NCBI RefSeq assembly: GCF_000190315.1
Contig: NC_015151.1
Coordinates: 1,054,001-1,118,000 of the forward strand
Source of the DNA: Vulcanisaeta moutnovskia 768-28
GTDB lineage: Archaea; Thermoproteota; Thermoprotei; Thermoproteales; Thermocladiaceae
Reading direction: 5' to 3'
DNA: 64,000 bases
The notes beneath the pieces were generated by a model. That model did no database searches. It worked only from the letters and a program-made list of their open reading frames with translations, and was not told where the DNA came from. Made by a program: the position numbers and the translations under genes. Shown piece by piece: positions 36,369 to 45,323 of this stretch. Each line of letters starts with the position of its first letter. The first letter of the stretch is position 1.

Positions 36369-36957
36369 ACCTGCTCACCCATGTGAGGCCTTCGATAATG
36401 TACACAACACTTATCACGCCAATTAACGGTAGTAATGCTGGTAAGGCGCTCGTTACGCTAATACCATAATTAATAATTGGTATAATATTTAGTGTTGTTA
36501 ATACCTTCATAATCACTAGGACCAGGACTGCGGATATTGAGATCCCCAATACGAATGAGTATATTGAAATAAGTATCATTATTAATGTTACGTAAGTAGT
36601 AATACTGACCCTGGACCTAAAAATATTAGCAAGGGCTCTCAAGTCACTTCCCAGGCTCCTTACCAGGCCATTAACCATGAAAATAGAAGTCACTATGAAG
36701 ACCACAATTAAGGCTGCAACCACTAGGTAGGTTATGGAGTTTATGAAGTGAATTACATTATTGATTATAGACCCTGAGTATGGGGTTGCCACCGTAATTA
36801 ATGCCTCGGCATAGGTATTGAGTATGTTCATTAGTAATTCATAGGTTGACAACACCATTATTGGTATTGCCGCATTAATAATTAACAACCTAAATGAGCT
36901 AATATCCCTAATAAAGAACCTCACCGATGCGTCAATGGCATAAACCCAACGATGCAC
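36352..36957 (-). CDS. Second FtsX-like membrane subunit
   Basis: 201 residues with four hydrophobic helices (RLLIINAAIPIMVLSTYELL, ITYLVVAALIVVFIVTSIFM, TYVTLIMILISIYSFVLGIS and ALPALLPLIGVISVVYII). The order and spacing match the C-terminal half of an FtsX permease, but there is no large external domain. It is first in the minus-strand unit of three genes and probably forms a heterodimer with the 525-residue permease. The region upstream holds a symmetric CTTAAAAAT/ATTTTTAAG that may serve both directions. Confidence 0.7.
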   Translation of the reverse strand: MHRWVYAIDASVRFFIRDISSFRLLIINAAIPIMVLSTYELLMNILNTYAEALITVATPYSGSIINNVIHFINSITYLVVAALIVVFIVTSIFMVNGLVRSLGSDLRALANIFRSRVSITTYVTLIMILISIYSFVLGISISAVLVLVIMKVLTTLNIIPIINYGISVTSALPALLPLIGVISVVYIIEGLTWVSRYDALP

Positions 36958-36978
36958 ATTAATGACTCACCCACATAC

Positions 36979-36987
36979 TTAAAAATT
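36979..36987. promoter_or_regulatory. Shared TATA-like element between the ABC unit and archease
   Basis: ACTTAAAAATT reads as CTTAAAAA toward archease and TTTTTAAG toward the ABC unit. It sits about 22 bases from the minus-strand ATG (36957) and about 60 bases from the archease ATG (37047). Spacing suits the minus strand best. Activity is inferred. Confidence 0.35.
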
Positions 36988-37043
36988 AATCCCACGTAGG
37001 TCACAACAAATAAGGTTGTTAAAGGGGAGTTAATGGCAGTAGT

Positions 37044-37493
37044 TTGATGCAATGTCAATTACCCACCAAGTATGAGTATGGAGAGCACACGGCCGACGTA
37101 GCCGTGATAGCCTACGGCTGTACACTTGAGGAGGCCTTCAAAAACGCCGCACTGGGTGTTGCCGGCCTGACCTACTACATTGATAGGGTTGAGCCCAGGG
37201 AATTCATTGAGGTTAGTATTGAGGGAGATGACCTCGAGCAATTATTGTTTAATTGGATTGATGAGTTCATTTACCTATTCGATGGCAGGAAGTTCGCCTA
37301 CGGCGATTACTTTAGGGAGATTAGCATTGAGGGTAATGGACCATATAGGGTCAGGGCTACTGTTGGTGGTGAGCACTTCGACATTAATAAGCATGGCTAT
37401 AGGGGCTTAATTGTTAAGGCCATGACGTATAACATGATGGAGATTAGGAAGGCCAATAATTACTGGAGACTTACCTTTGTAGTCGATATCTAG
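37044..37493 (+). CDS. Archease
   Basis: Archease speeds up the RNA ligase RtcB by promoting guanylylation, needed for splicing of tRNA halves. The product is 148 residues from the ATG at 37047 (one more from the TTG at 37044). [16 protein letters not shown] carries the conserved H14, T15 and D17. The tail [12 protein letters not shown] and the terminal FVVDI are family features, with the metal-binding Asp close to the end. Its partner RtcB is not in the window. The gene stands alone on the plus strand. Confidence 0.93.
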   Translation: MMQCQLPTKYEYGEHTADVAVIAYGCTLEEAFKNAALGVAGLTYYIDRVEPREFIEVSIEGDDLEQLLFNWIDEFIYLFDGRKFAYGDYFREISIEGNGPYRVRATVGGEHFDINKHGYRGLIVKAMTYNMMEIRKANNYWRLTFVVDI

Positions 37494-37531
37494 GGTTAAT
37501 GCATTAAAAAGGGTCCATAGTCATTAATTAT

Positions 37532-37774
37532 ATGTCATCAAACCCCACGAAGCATAGGATTGGATTGATATTAATTGGGATTGGCATCGCCCTACTGCTT
37601 GTGGCTTCAGTACTTGCGTATGTGGAGCTGTTTGCGAGCATATCAATGCCGCAACCCCCCTCACTCGAGAGCGTGCTGTATGTGCTCACCATAGTCACGT
37701 ATAAGGTAGCCTTCATAGCCGTAATCGCCTGGGCAGGGGCAATACTCATTACAAGGGGATTACAAGCACTATAA
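37532..37774 (+). CDS. Small two-helix membrane protein
   Basis: 80 residues with a first helix (IGLILIGIGIALLLVASVLA) and a second helix (TIVTYKVAFIAVIAWAGAIL) joined by an acidic/proline-containing loop. No family is recognised. The layout is like the first part of the protein at 57478-57813, which has two helices and a long charged tail; similarity by eye is weak. An AT-rich leader precedes it. Confidence 0.55.
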   Translation: MSSNPTKHRIGLILIGIGIALLLVASVLAYVELFASISMPQPPSLESVLYVLTIVTYKVAFIAVIAWAGAILITRGLQAL

Positions 37775-37785
37775 TTGCTTAATTC

Positions 37786-38010
37786 TTAACCAATGTACTT
37801 AGTACTTAGTCCCTCATTGATCAATATTTGATGCAATTTCTTATCAGCGGTAATAACCTCATTGGCACCAACTGACTTTGCCGTTGCTACTTGTATGGCG
37901 TCAGCCTGATAAATGTGGTATTTCTCAATCATTGCCCATGCATCCCTTAGAATCAGGAGTTTAATTGGTATAAGCTTTCTGTAAATACTTAATTAATCCA
38001 TTTAATCCAG
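37786..38010 (-). pseudogene. VapC-like PIN-domain remnant
   Basis: On the minus strand one frame reads ILRDAWAMIEKYHIYQADAI, then QVATAKSVGANEVITADKKL, and ends IG-stop with TAA at 37786-37788. This is the second half of a PIN ribonuclease domain, with the usual ADAI, ATAK and VITADKKL blocks that carry the later acidic metal ligands. The first half is absent. A short frame-shifted piece (IKYLQK) lies upstream before stop codons. No antitoxin gene remains. The domain family is clear; loss of function is inferred from the missing N-terminus. Confidence 0.65.
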
Positions 38011-38048
38011 CATTCCTAAATTACCAAGGCGTTAAGACTTATTTACCT

Positions 38049-38402
38049 GTGATTAGGACCATTATTGTGAGGGTTGTCATTACATTGGCTGTGCTAGCCC
38101 TTGTGGTTACTATAGTTATACTTGGCGTTTCCGCATTAACGGCGGGTAGCCTCAGTAAGTACGTTAGCGCCAATATTTATCAAACAGGTAGTGGGTATTA
38201 CCTGGTCTTCACGATTCATAATCCATTACCACTACCAGTGATAATAACGATAATGCAGGGTGGCTTATCAAGGAGCATTTATATTGAGCCCTATGGCTTT
38301 GGAAACCTAACAATGCCCATCACCTCATTAACTCTCCCAATAAATATAACAGTCTCAATACCTGGAATCGCTAATGTGACAAATACGGTGACCCCATCAT
38401 GA
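38049..38402 (+). CDS. Small secreted or anchored protein, unknown function
   Basis: 117 residues from a GTG at 38049. It has an N-terminal helix (VVITLAVLALVVTIVILGV) and an external beta-rich part with N-x-T/S sites, including YYLVFTIHNPLPLPVIITIM. That stretch is like the repeat core of the surface protein at 20320-21951 (V-x-N-P-L-x-x-x-V-I-I), so this may be a single-repeat version of the same fold. Its stop overlaps the following start (38399-38402). Confidence 0.6.
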   Translation: MIRTIIVRVVITLAVLALVVTIVILGVSALTAGSLSKYVSANIYQTGSGYYLVFTIHNPLPLPVIITIMQGGLSRSIYIEPYGFGNLTMPITSLTLPINITVSIPGIANVTNTVTPS

Positions 38403-38800
38403 AGGTTAGGGAGAGGTTAATAAGCGGTGCTGTGAATGCTGTCACTGACGTACTATTCCTCATCCTAATGCTAATACTATACTCATTAATAAGTTCATAC
38501 ATGCTTCACGCCACATTAAGCTTCATTGAACTGGGCACCATGTATATAATGCTCATCGTAGTGTTTGCGGTATTGGCGTTTCTACGTGGTGTATTGGCTG
38601 GTCACGTGCTTGTTTACCCAGTTATCCTCGGTGAGGCAACGCTACTAACGGCCATATTCCTCTCAATACCAAGCACCATCAGTGCGTATGGAGTCACTGT
38701 TAACATAACACCGCTGATTTACTTCCTATGGGCCGTGGAGATGGCTTGGATTGTCTACTCAATAATTGAGCAATTCAATAATACCCTACTTGACCCCTAA
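38399..38800 (+). CDS. Four-helix membrane protein, unknown function
   Basis: 133 residues with hydrophobic segments VLFLILMLILYSLISSYML, TMYIMLIVVFAVLAFLRGVL, HVLVYPVILGEATLLTAIFL and PLIYFLWAVEMAWIVYSII. No recognised family. It is coupled to the small surface protein before it and could be its membrane partner, as the 19733-20323 protein is for the larger repeat protein. It ends tail to tail with the GT4 gene (38797-38800 overlap). Confidence 0.6.
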   Translation: MKVRERLISGAVNAVTDVLFLILMLILYSLISSYMLHATLSFIELGTMYIMLIVVFAVLAFLRGVLAGHVLVYPVILGEATLLTAIFLSIPSTISAYGVTVNITPLIYFLWAVEMAWIVYSIIEQFNNTLLDP

Positions 38801-40098
38801 CGTAGGTGCTCCTCGATCTTAACGGCCAGCTCCTTGACTATTTTACTCATTAATAATTGTGAGGCCCTTTCCCTGGCATTCCTGCTCATCCTATCCCTTT
38901 CGTCTGGATTATCAAGGAGCTTCTCTACGGCTTTAGCGGCGCCCTCAATGTCGTCTGGGCCATTAACGTGTATACCATCAACACCATCCCTAACAACCCA
39001 CCTCTGCCCGTAAACAGCGGAGGTTATTACGGGCACACCACCATACATGAACTCAAGCTGGGTCAGTCCAAGGGCCTCCATCTTACTCATTATTATGTTC
39101 ACGTAGGCCTCCTTGATCAACTTCTTCTTATCCTCAACACTCAACTCACCAGTCAAGGTAACATTACTGAGACCCCTAGATTCTCTAACAACCTCATCCC
39201 ACTGATCGCCAGGCTTACCCGCAATTACAAAGTGGACATCCCTCCTATGCCTAAGCATACTGGCAACCCTGACAACGGCAAGTGGGTTCTTCCTCTCCTC
39301 AACAGTACCTAGGTAAGCCACTATCTTGGCGTCATCGGGAATCCTATACTTAACCCTGAAATCACTTGAGTCAACCGCGCCTAGGTCGGCAACCTCATCA
39401 TCATCAATACCCCCTGGAAACACGTAAATCTGCTCGGGTCTTGCACCCATCCTAACCATCTCCTCACCCTCAAGTGGCGTTACGCATAGTACTAGGTTAG
39501 CTGCCTTAAATATCTCTGGGAAGGCCATGTGATTCCATGTTAGCCTATACGTCCTCTCAACAACATCATACCTATTTGGATCAGGCGGTTGATAATGACT
39601 CATATGCCCATAGAAAATATTACCACTTTCCAGGCCGAATGTTGTTAGCATTCTCCTCCACATCACGTACTTAGCCGCATCCTCAGGGCCATTCCAAAGC
39701 GTGGAGTGCGTTATTAATGAATTAATGCTGAAGTCCTCCCCTATCCTCCTGAGAACATCAACGAAGTTCTTGAACATGATCCTCCTTGGAGGCCACTTGG
39801 CCATGTAACTATCAACCCTAATTGTGGGTAGGCCAATGACACTATCCTTCTCCTGAAATACATAGCCCTCCAGTGAAGTCTCCACGGTCCTCCTCCTAAC
39901 TACCTCATTACCATCATGATAAACACTCGTTATTAGGTAAGCCTCATAACCAAGCCTAAGAAACCACTTAACCATCCTCTGGGCCACTAGTTCCTGCCCC
40001 TTGGAACCACTTGTTTGGTACATTATAACTCCAATGATTGGTTTAACCACTACTCTCACCCTCCTTACCTCTCCTACCCTCGGTTTGAACCCACTCAC
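38797..40098 (-). CDS. GT4 glycosyltransferase
   Basis: A GT-B enzyme of about 417-433 residues. The GTG at 40050 gives VVKPIIGVIMYQTSGSKGQE as the start and shrinks the overlap with the gene upstream from 56 to 8 bases. The donor domain has AYLGTVEERKNPLAVVR, IAGKPGDQWDE and IIMSKMEALGLTQLEFMYGG with the conserved glutamates. HSTLWNGPEDAAKY in the acceptor half is a feature of a subset of archaeal family 4 enzymes; the acceptor is unknown. It is separate from the main glycan cluster. Confidence 0.87.
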   Translation of the reverse strand: MSGFKPRVGEVRRVRVVVKPIIGVIMYQTSGSKGQELVAQRMVKWFLRLGYEAYLITSVYHDGNEVVRRRTVETSLEGYVFQEKDSVIGLPTIRVDSYMAKWPPRRIMFKNFVDVLRRIGEDFSINSLITHSTLWNGPEDAAKYVMWRRMLTTFGLESGNIFYGHMSHYQPPDPNRYDVVERTYRLTWNHMAFPEIFKAANLVLCVTPLEGEEMVRMGARPEQIYVFPGGIDDDEVADLGAVDSSDFRVKYRIPDDAKIVAYLGTVEERKNPLAVVRVASMLRHRRDVHFVIAGKPGDQWDEVVRESRGLSNVTLTGELSVEDKKKLIKEAYVNIIMSKMEALGLTQLEFMYGGVPVITSAVYGQRWVVRDGVDGIHVNGPDDIEGAAKAVEKLLDNPDERDRMSRNARERASQLLMSKIVKELAVKIEEHLR

Positions 40099-40798
40099 GC
40101 TCCAGGAATCTCTTTAATGGTTCCCTCAATGGCACAGCCAGTACCAGGCCTATGGCAACACCAAGCCCAATGGCCACTGCCCAGGCGAGTCCCTGGGCGA
40201 ATATGTAGAGTATTGTCACATTAACCTTCATGACACTCAGGGCTATTGTTATGACCATGTAATAGAGTACGAATCTGAATGCGTCACCAACGAAATTAAG
40301 TAGTGTCTGGGCGTATTGATCATTCGCTGGATAACTACGCTTAAAATAGTCACTTATCCAATCAACCATTATCAACCCAATTATTAATATAATAACGCCA
40401 GAGACCAGGTAGGGTAGGTATGATAAGACACTCTTTGATGTGTCGTATAGGAAGGCGAGGTTTGGACTTACGTACGAGAGCTCAAGCAATGCGTAGAATA
40501 TGGCAGCGATGTATATGACCCACTTCACGAATAGGCCTAGGAAATCACCGGCAGTATAACCACTCCTAAGTAGTGCCCTACCAATGGATGTCTTCCTAAA
40601 GAAGGCATCAAGGCCAGTGGTATAGGCTATCTTCTTTATTAGTATTTCAACCAGCCTACCAACTACATAACCAACAATCATTATAACCACAGCCGCCAAC
40701 ACGGTGTAGAATATGTACTGTGGTATGAATCCGAAGATTTCCGAAGACGTGGTGGTAGGAGTAACAGTTGAGTTAGAAGTACTCATTATTAAAAGCAC
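40043..40798 (-). CDS. Small-conductance mechanosensitive-channel-like membrane protein (TM_helix repeats)
   Basis: About 251 residues. The helices include FYTVLAAVVIMIVGYVVGRL, GLFVKWVIYIAAIFYALLEL, LPYLVSGVIILIIGLIMVDW, FRFVLYYMVITIALSVMKV and an amphipathic glycine-alanine-rich stretch LAWAVAIGLGVAIGLVLAVP. This is the pattern of conserved TM_helix repeats found in proteins related to small-conductance mechanosensitive channels. The beta domain typical of full MscS is missing, so it may not form the same pore. It is followed by the GT4 gene with overlap. Confidence 0.7.
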   Translation of the reverse strand: MLLIMSTSNSTVTPTTTSSEIFGFIPQYIFYTVLAAVVIMIVGYVVGRLVEILIKKIAYTTGLDAFFRKTSIGRALLRSGYTAGDFLGLFVKWVIYIAAIFYALLELSYVSPNLAFLYDTSKSVLSYLPYLVSGVIILIIGLIMVDWISDYFKRSYPANDQYAQTLLNFVGDAFRFVLYYMVITIALSVMKVNVTILYIFAQGLAWAVAIGLGVAIGLVLAVPLREPLKRFLEREWVQTEGRRGKEGESSG

Positions 40799-40917
40799 TG
40801 CATTAACACTCTTCTTTTAAGGTTTCTATTCTATCAAGCCGTAACTTACCTATTTATTACCTTTCATTAGTTTAAATAGAACAATAATAGAAAGAGATAT
40901 TCTGTTTATTTTAATTT

Positions 40918-42345
40918 TTAGGTACCACCGGTTAAGTACTTCGAAGCCCTCTTAATGGCTCTAATTATGTTGACATAACCAGTACAACGGCAGATATTCT
41001 TTATGCTTAGTTTCATAACATCCTCATCAGCAGCCGGATCAATGTTTGTGAGGTAGTCATGAGTGACCATCATGAACCCATGAGTACAGAAGCCACACTG
41101 CATTGCGTACTCCTCAAGGAACGCCCTCTGTATTGGGTGGAGCTCCATACCCTTACTCAATCCCCTTATCGTGGTTACTGAATGCCCCGAAACTCTAATC
41201 ACTGGTACCATGCATGACTTGACAGCCCTACCATCAACAAGCACCGTGCATGCACCGCACTTACCCTCATCACAACCCCTCCTAACCTCCTTAAAACCAT
41301 GTCTTCTCAGGAAGTCGAGAAGCAGTAGCCTCGGCTCTACCAGGTCCTCGATCCACTGCCCATTAACATTAACCCTAACCTTAACGAGTTCACCGACGTA
41401 CTCAACACCATCCCTAAACTCCCACCTAATCAAGTCCTCCCTAGTGGGTGTCTTTAGGTATTGCATTGAACCATTAGCTATACTCATCAATGCCTTGGTC
41501 AATAGGTTCCTGGCAACCCTAACCTTGTAATCACTAGGTGCGTGGGTGTCCTCAAGGGGCTTAGCATCTATTGATGAGAATATTGAATTAACAATATCAC
41601 TTACCCTAGCCCCAACCTCCTTAATCCCAAGGCCATTTAGGTGACCACTCACCAAAACAGGCTCTGGGTAAACCGCGCCTATTGCTATCCTGGAGTCCGT
41701 AATGATGCCATCCCTCTCCTGATAAGTAACTGTAACTATCACGCTTGGGAATGAGGCGCCACCCCTCCTAAAGAATTCATAAACACCCCTCAAGCCACTC
41801 AATGGTATTCTGACCTCGGTAATTACCTCATTCTGCTTCAAATCAGTTATATAAGGCCCCTTATACAGGTCTGAAACCTTAATCGTCCTCTCCGTACCAA
41901 CACCCCTTATCACCACCTCGGCATCCAGGGCTATTAGGGCTGGGTAGTAATTAGCCGCTGGATCAGCATGGGCTATGCTACCGCCTATTGTGCCCAGGTT
42001 CCTAACCTGGATATCCGCTATGTGCCAAGCCGATTCACTAAGTATTTTTGCATGTTCATTCACTAGTTTATTCATTGCAACGTCACCATGCGTCGTTAAG
42101 GCACCAATCCTTAGGTAATTACCCTCAACCCTAACATACCTAAGCTCATTAATACCAAGTATATCAATTAAGTACTTAACCTCAGTCATCCTAAGCTTAA
42201 GCATTGGCATAAGGCTCATACCACCAGCCAGCACCTTAGCATCACCATCATACTCATTAAGCAGACTCAACGCCTCATCAATAGTCGACACACGCAGATA
42301 CTTAAAACCCCTCGGTATACCTAACGCGTACGCCATCCCCATCAC
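40918..42345 (-). CDS. Molybdenum hydroxylase: fused FAD (medium) and 2Fe-2S (small) subunits
   Basis: 475 residues. Residues from about 10 to 285 are the CoxM-type FAD domain (AKVLAGGMSLMPMLKLRM, then RNLGTIGGSIAHADPAANY). From about residue 320 onward is the CoxS-type 2Fe-2S domain. The ferredoxin-type cluster is GCDEGKCGACTVLVDG plus the following C, and the helical cluster is AMQCGFCTHGF with NICRCTGY. The medium-then-small order is the reverse of the small-then-medium order in xanthine dehydrogenase. It pairs with the large subunit encoded upstream (4-base overlap), making a two-gene aldehyde-oxidoreductase-like enzyme. Confidence 0.93.
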   Translation of the reverse strand: MMGMAYALGIPRGFKYLRVSTIDEALSLLNEYDGDAKVLAGGMSLMPMLKLRMTEVKYLIDILGINELRYVRVEGNYLRIGALTTHGDVAMNKLVNEHAKILSESAWHIADIQVRNLGTIGGSIAHADPAANYYPALIALDAEVVIRGVGTERTIKVSDLYKGPYITDLKQNEVITEVRIPLSGLRGVYEFFRRGGASFPSVIVTVTYQERDGIITDSRIAIGAVYPEPVLVSGHLNGLGIKEVGARVSDIVNSIFSSIDAKPLEDTHAPSDYKVRVARNLLTKALMSIANGSMQYLKTPTREDLIRWEFRDGVEYVGELVKVRVNVNGQWIEDLVEPRLLLLDFLRRHGFKEVRRGCDEGKCGACTVLVDGRAVKSCMVPVIRVSGHSVTTIRGLSKGMELHPIQRAFLEEYAMQCGFCTHGFMMVTHDYLTNIDPAADEDVMKLSIKNICRCTGYVNIIRAIKRASKYLTGGT

Positions 42346-44693
42346 CCCTCAACAGCCTTCATTATCTTGTAAGGCCTAAGCGGCAAGTCCGTGATTGCCT
42401 TACCTATTATTGATGCCAATGCATTAACGATAGCCGCTGGTACACCCATCATTGCACCCTCACCAACACCATGAGCCCCAGAGACCAAGTGCTTAGTTGG
42501 TGTTTCGAAGTGTATGAACTCCACCTCCATACCCACAGCCTCTGCTAGTGTTGGTGATTCGTAGATATCGAGATTTGTGGTTAATGGATTTCCCTGGTCA
42601 TCGTACATCAACTCCTCATATAACGTGAGGGCAAGCCCATGCATTAAACCACCCATTAACTGGCCGTCAACGAACTCCCTCTTAAAGATCCTGCCAGAGT
42701 CATGGGCTATCACGTACTTCCTAACCTTAATATCGTATGTGTCGGGATCAAGCTCTATAACCGCTAATTGAGCCTGTATTGCGTAGGTTGCTGAGGAGTT
42801 TATTTTATCGCCATCAGCTGCCTTGACTGTCGGTGGTTGATAAAACACGGTAGCGCTAAGGCTTGCATCAACACCTTCAGGTAGGGATCCGGGATCCCAA
42901 TTAACTGAGGACGCCAACCTCCTAAGGTCTGTTCTCTTGCTTGGATTATTAATATCGTAGAATTGCCCATTCTCAAAACCAACCTTATCAGTGCCCAGGG
43001 CAGCCATAGCCAGCCTAATCAGCTTCTCCTTCAATTGCCTAGCTGCCAATATAGCTGCACTAACCACAATGGGCGCAAACCTACTTGAGTAGCTACCGTC
43101 TGATAGGGTCCAGGTCCTCGTAGTATCAACCCTATTCTCAACAACGACGACCGATGGATCAACACCGAACTCAGACGCAACAACCTCCGCAAGCGTCGTC
43201 TCGTGACCAAGCCCCTCATTGGTACCATTAACAAAGACCCTAATGTAACCGCTCATGTCAAGGCTCACTGTGACGTAAGAACCAGACCCTGAGTGCGGGT
43301 ACTTTCGCTTACTAGGTTCGATGGCCAGGTCCGTATAGCCCAGGTTTGTGCCTGCTGGTTCAATAAGGACCGCAATCCCAACACCGATGTTGGGATTCCT
43401 CTTCCTCTCCTCAAGCCAACGCCTATACTCAGGCTCTATCGCCCTAACAACCCTCTCATAGTCCTGCCTCGGGTATAACCCACCGGTCACAGTCTCGTAG
43501 AAATGCTCATCACCAATCCTCTTCGGGAATTCCCTAATCAAATTCTTAATCCTTAATTCAAGTGGGTCAATGCCTAACTCACGGGCCAACTCATTAACCG
43601 CGATCTCAAGCATGTAGTAGAACGGTGGTCCTCCATAAGCCCTATTCAGGCCTGTTGGTAACTTATTAGTAATAATTACGTAGTTCTCAACCTCGATAGC
43701 CCTCACGTCATATGCACCATTCATATTACCATGAACCCTAAACAAAACACCGGGATCTGGCGGCCTTGGGTATGCACCGACATCCTCATAGAACCTAAAC
43801 CTAAATCCCTGTATTATTCCATCCCTAGTAGCAGCAATCTCCACAACGCCTAACCTAGCCCCACCAGAATTACTACTAACTAAATGTTCAGTCCTGCTCT
43901 CGACCCACTTAACGGGTCTGCCGCTTAGGATTGACGCGGCTGCCGCCAATGTTATGTATGGGTAAAGCGCGTACTTAGAGCCGAAGCTCCCACCAACATC
44001 TCTAGGAGAAAATAACCTGGTGCTTCCTGTGGACAAGCCCAAAGCCCTACTAATGAAGTAAGTGATTAGTAATGGTCCCTGGGCATTAGCCCATATGTTC
44101 AATTCGCCACCACTATAGTGAGCAAGCACTCCGTAAGTCTCGAGCGGCATCGCATTATGCTTTTGATAACGAAACTCCCTCTTAATAATAACCGGCGATT
44201 CTGAGAATGCCTTATCCACGGGGCCAAATTTCATATGCCGGTACATCGCCACGTTGGACTTAAGCTCCTCATGAACAAGTAAATCACCCTTCAACGCATC
44301 CTCGAATGTCAATACAGGCCTTAATGGTTCAAAATCCACTTGCACATAATCAAGTAGGTCAATGGCCTTGTATGGGTCGTCAGCCAAGACAACGGCTATG
44401 GGTTCGCCCACGAACCTAGCCTTATCCCGAGCAAATGGGTAATACTTAATGGGCGCATCCACAGCCAGTGGGAATGGGTTAGGAATGACCTTAGCCAGGT
44501 CGTCAGGTCCATAGGCAATACCACCATGCTCAAAAACACCACTTAGGTCAACCCTGAGTATCTTGGCATGGGCGTATGGGCTTCTGTAGATCGCCATATA
44601 AAGCGTGCCGGATGGCGTGGGTACATCATCAATATACTCGCCAGAGCCCGTCACTGCGCGAAAGCCCTCTCTATAATGAGGTAATTTGCTCAT
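42342..44693 (-). CDS. Molybdenum hydroxylase large subunit (aldehyde/xanthine oxidase family)
   Basis: 783 residues. RAVTGSGEYIDDV opens the domain, DVGGSFGSKYALYPY is a molybdopterin-binding stretch, and GVGEG near the C-terminus holds the catalytic glutamate. The loop that carries the AYxCSFR signature of aerobic CO dehydrogenase here reads NRAYGGPPFYYMLE, so it is not form I CO dehydrogenase. Aldehyde oxidoreductase activity, for example on glyceraldehyde as in Sulfolobales and Thermoproteales, is more likely. The start ATG is at 44693, divergent from the Tsr3 gene. Confidence 0.92.
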   Translation of the reverse strand: MSKLPHYREGFRAVTGSGEYIDDVPTPSGTLYMAIYRSPYAHAKILRVDLSGVFEHGGIAYGPDDLAKVIPNPFPLAVDAPIKYYPFARDKARFVGEPIAVVLADDPYKAIDLLDYVQVDFEPLRPVLTFEDALKGDLLVHEELKSNVAMYRHMKFGPVDKAFSESPVIIKREFRYQKHNAMPLETYGVLAHYSGGELNIWANAQGPLLITYFISRALGLSTGSTRLFSPRDVGGSFGSKYALYPYITLAAAASILSGRPVKWVESRTEHLVSSNSGGARLGVVEIAATRDGIIQGFRFRFYEDVGAYPRPPDPGVLFRVHGNMNGAYDVRAIEVENYVIITNKLPTGLNRAYGGPPFYYMLEIAVNELARELGIDPLELRIKNLIREFPKRIGDEHFYETVTGGLYPRQDYERVVRAIEPEYRRWLEERKRNPNIGVGIAVLIEPAGTNLGYTDLAIEPSKRKYPHSGSGSYVTVSLDMSGYIRVFVNGTNEGLGHETTLAEVVASEFGVDPSVVVVENRVDTTRTWTLSDGSYSSRFAPIVVSAAILAARQLKEKLIRLAMAALGTDKVGFENGQFYDINNPSKRTDLRRLASSVNWDPGSLPEGVDASLSATVFYQPPTVKAADGDKINSSATYAIQAQLAVIELDPDTYDIKVRKYVIAHDSGRIFKREFVDGQLMGGLMHGLALTLYEELMYDDQGNPLTTNLDIYESPTLAEAVGMEVEFIHFETPTKHLVSGAHGVGEGAMMGVPAAIVNALASIIGKAITDLPLRPYKIMKAVEG

Positions 44694-44759
44694 TGGCTAT
44701 AAAATGATGTGGTTAGGTATTAAAGTATTAAATCTGGTTCAATGACACAGCGCATATAG

Positions 44760-45320
44760 ATGAAACTACCAAGAATATTCATATATAGGTTGCCGCAGGA
44801 TGACCCAAGAAAGAACACCGCCATTAAACTGGCCAGGTTTGGACTTGCACAGTTAGTCAGTAGTGCTAGGAATTTGCCCAGGGGCTCAGTACTTCTTGAC
44901 CCAACGGCTAAGTCACCATTAACACCGAGTGATAGGGATACTGCCGTGCATAGGGGTTTATCATTAATAGACTGTTCCTGGAAGAGGGTCACTGAGACGC
45001 ATAATAGGTTTGCTAGGGATTATTTCATTAGAAGGCGATTACCACTACTCATAGCGGTTAATCCAACGCATTATGGTAAGCCATACATACTGAGCACTAT
45101 TGAGGCCGTGGCTGCTGCACTATACATAATGGGCTTCAGGGACGAGGCAATTAAGACCTTAAGGCTGTATAAGTGGGGTCTCAACTTCATTAATGTCAAT
45201 TTGAATTACCTGGAGAGGTATGCCATTGGTGATTTATCGCCGGAGAGGGAGTTGTTGGGTATTGATGATGTGGATTATGGATTGTCCCAGCTAATGAAGG
45301 CGTTGACTGGTAATGAGTAG
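44760..45320 (+). CDS. Tsr3-like rRNA aminocarboxypropyltransferase
   Basis: 186 residues. Tsr3 transfers an aminocarboxypropyl group from SAM to a modified uridine in small-subunit rRNA. The early FIYRLPQDDPRKNTAIKLAR and the block LLDPTAKSPLTPSDRD, followed by RGLSLIDCSW and PLLIAVNPTHYGKPY, are family features. The domain is complete and of normal length. The gene ends four bases from the stop of the HhH-GPD gene on the other strand. Confidence 0.9.
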   Translation: MKLPRIFIYRLPQDDPRKNTAIKLARFGLAQLVSSARNLPRGSVLLDPTAKSPLTPSDRDTAVHRGLSLIDCSWKRVTETHNRFARDYFIRRRLPLLIAVNPTHYGKPYILSTIEAVAAALYIMGFRDEAIKTLRLYKWGLNFINVNLNYLERYAIGDLSPERELLGIDDVDYGLSQLMKALTGNE

Positions 45321-45323
45321 GGG

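Noticed and set aside
42342-44693. Aerobic CO dehydrogenase large subunit
   Set aside because: The diagnostic AYxCSFR loop is absent; the site reads AYGGPPF, so the name CO dehydrogenase is not supported.
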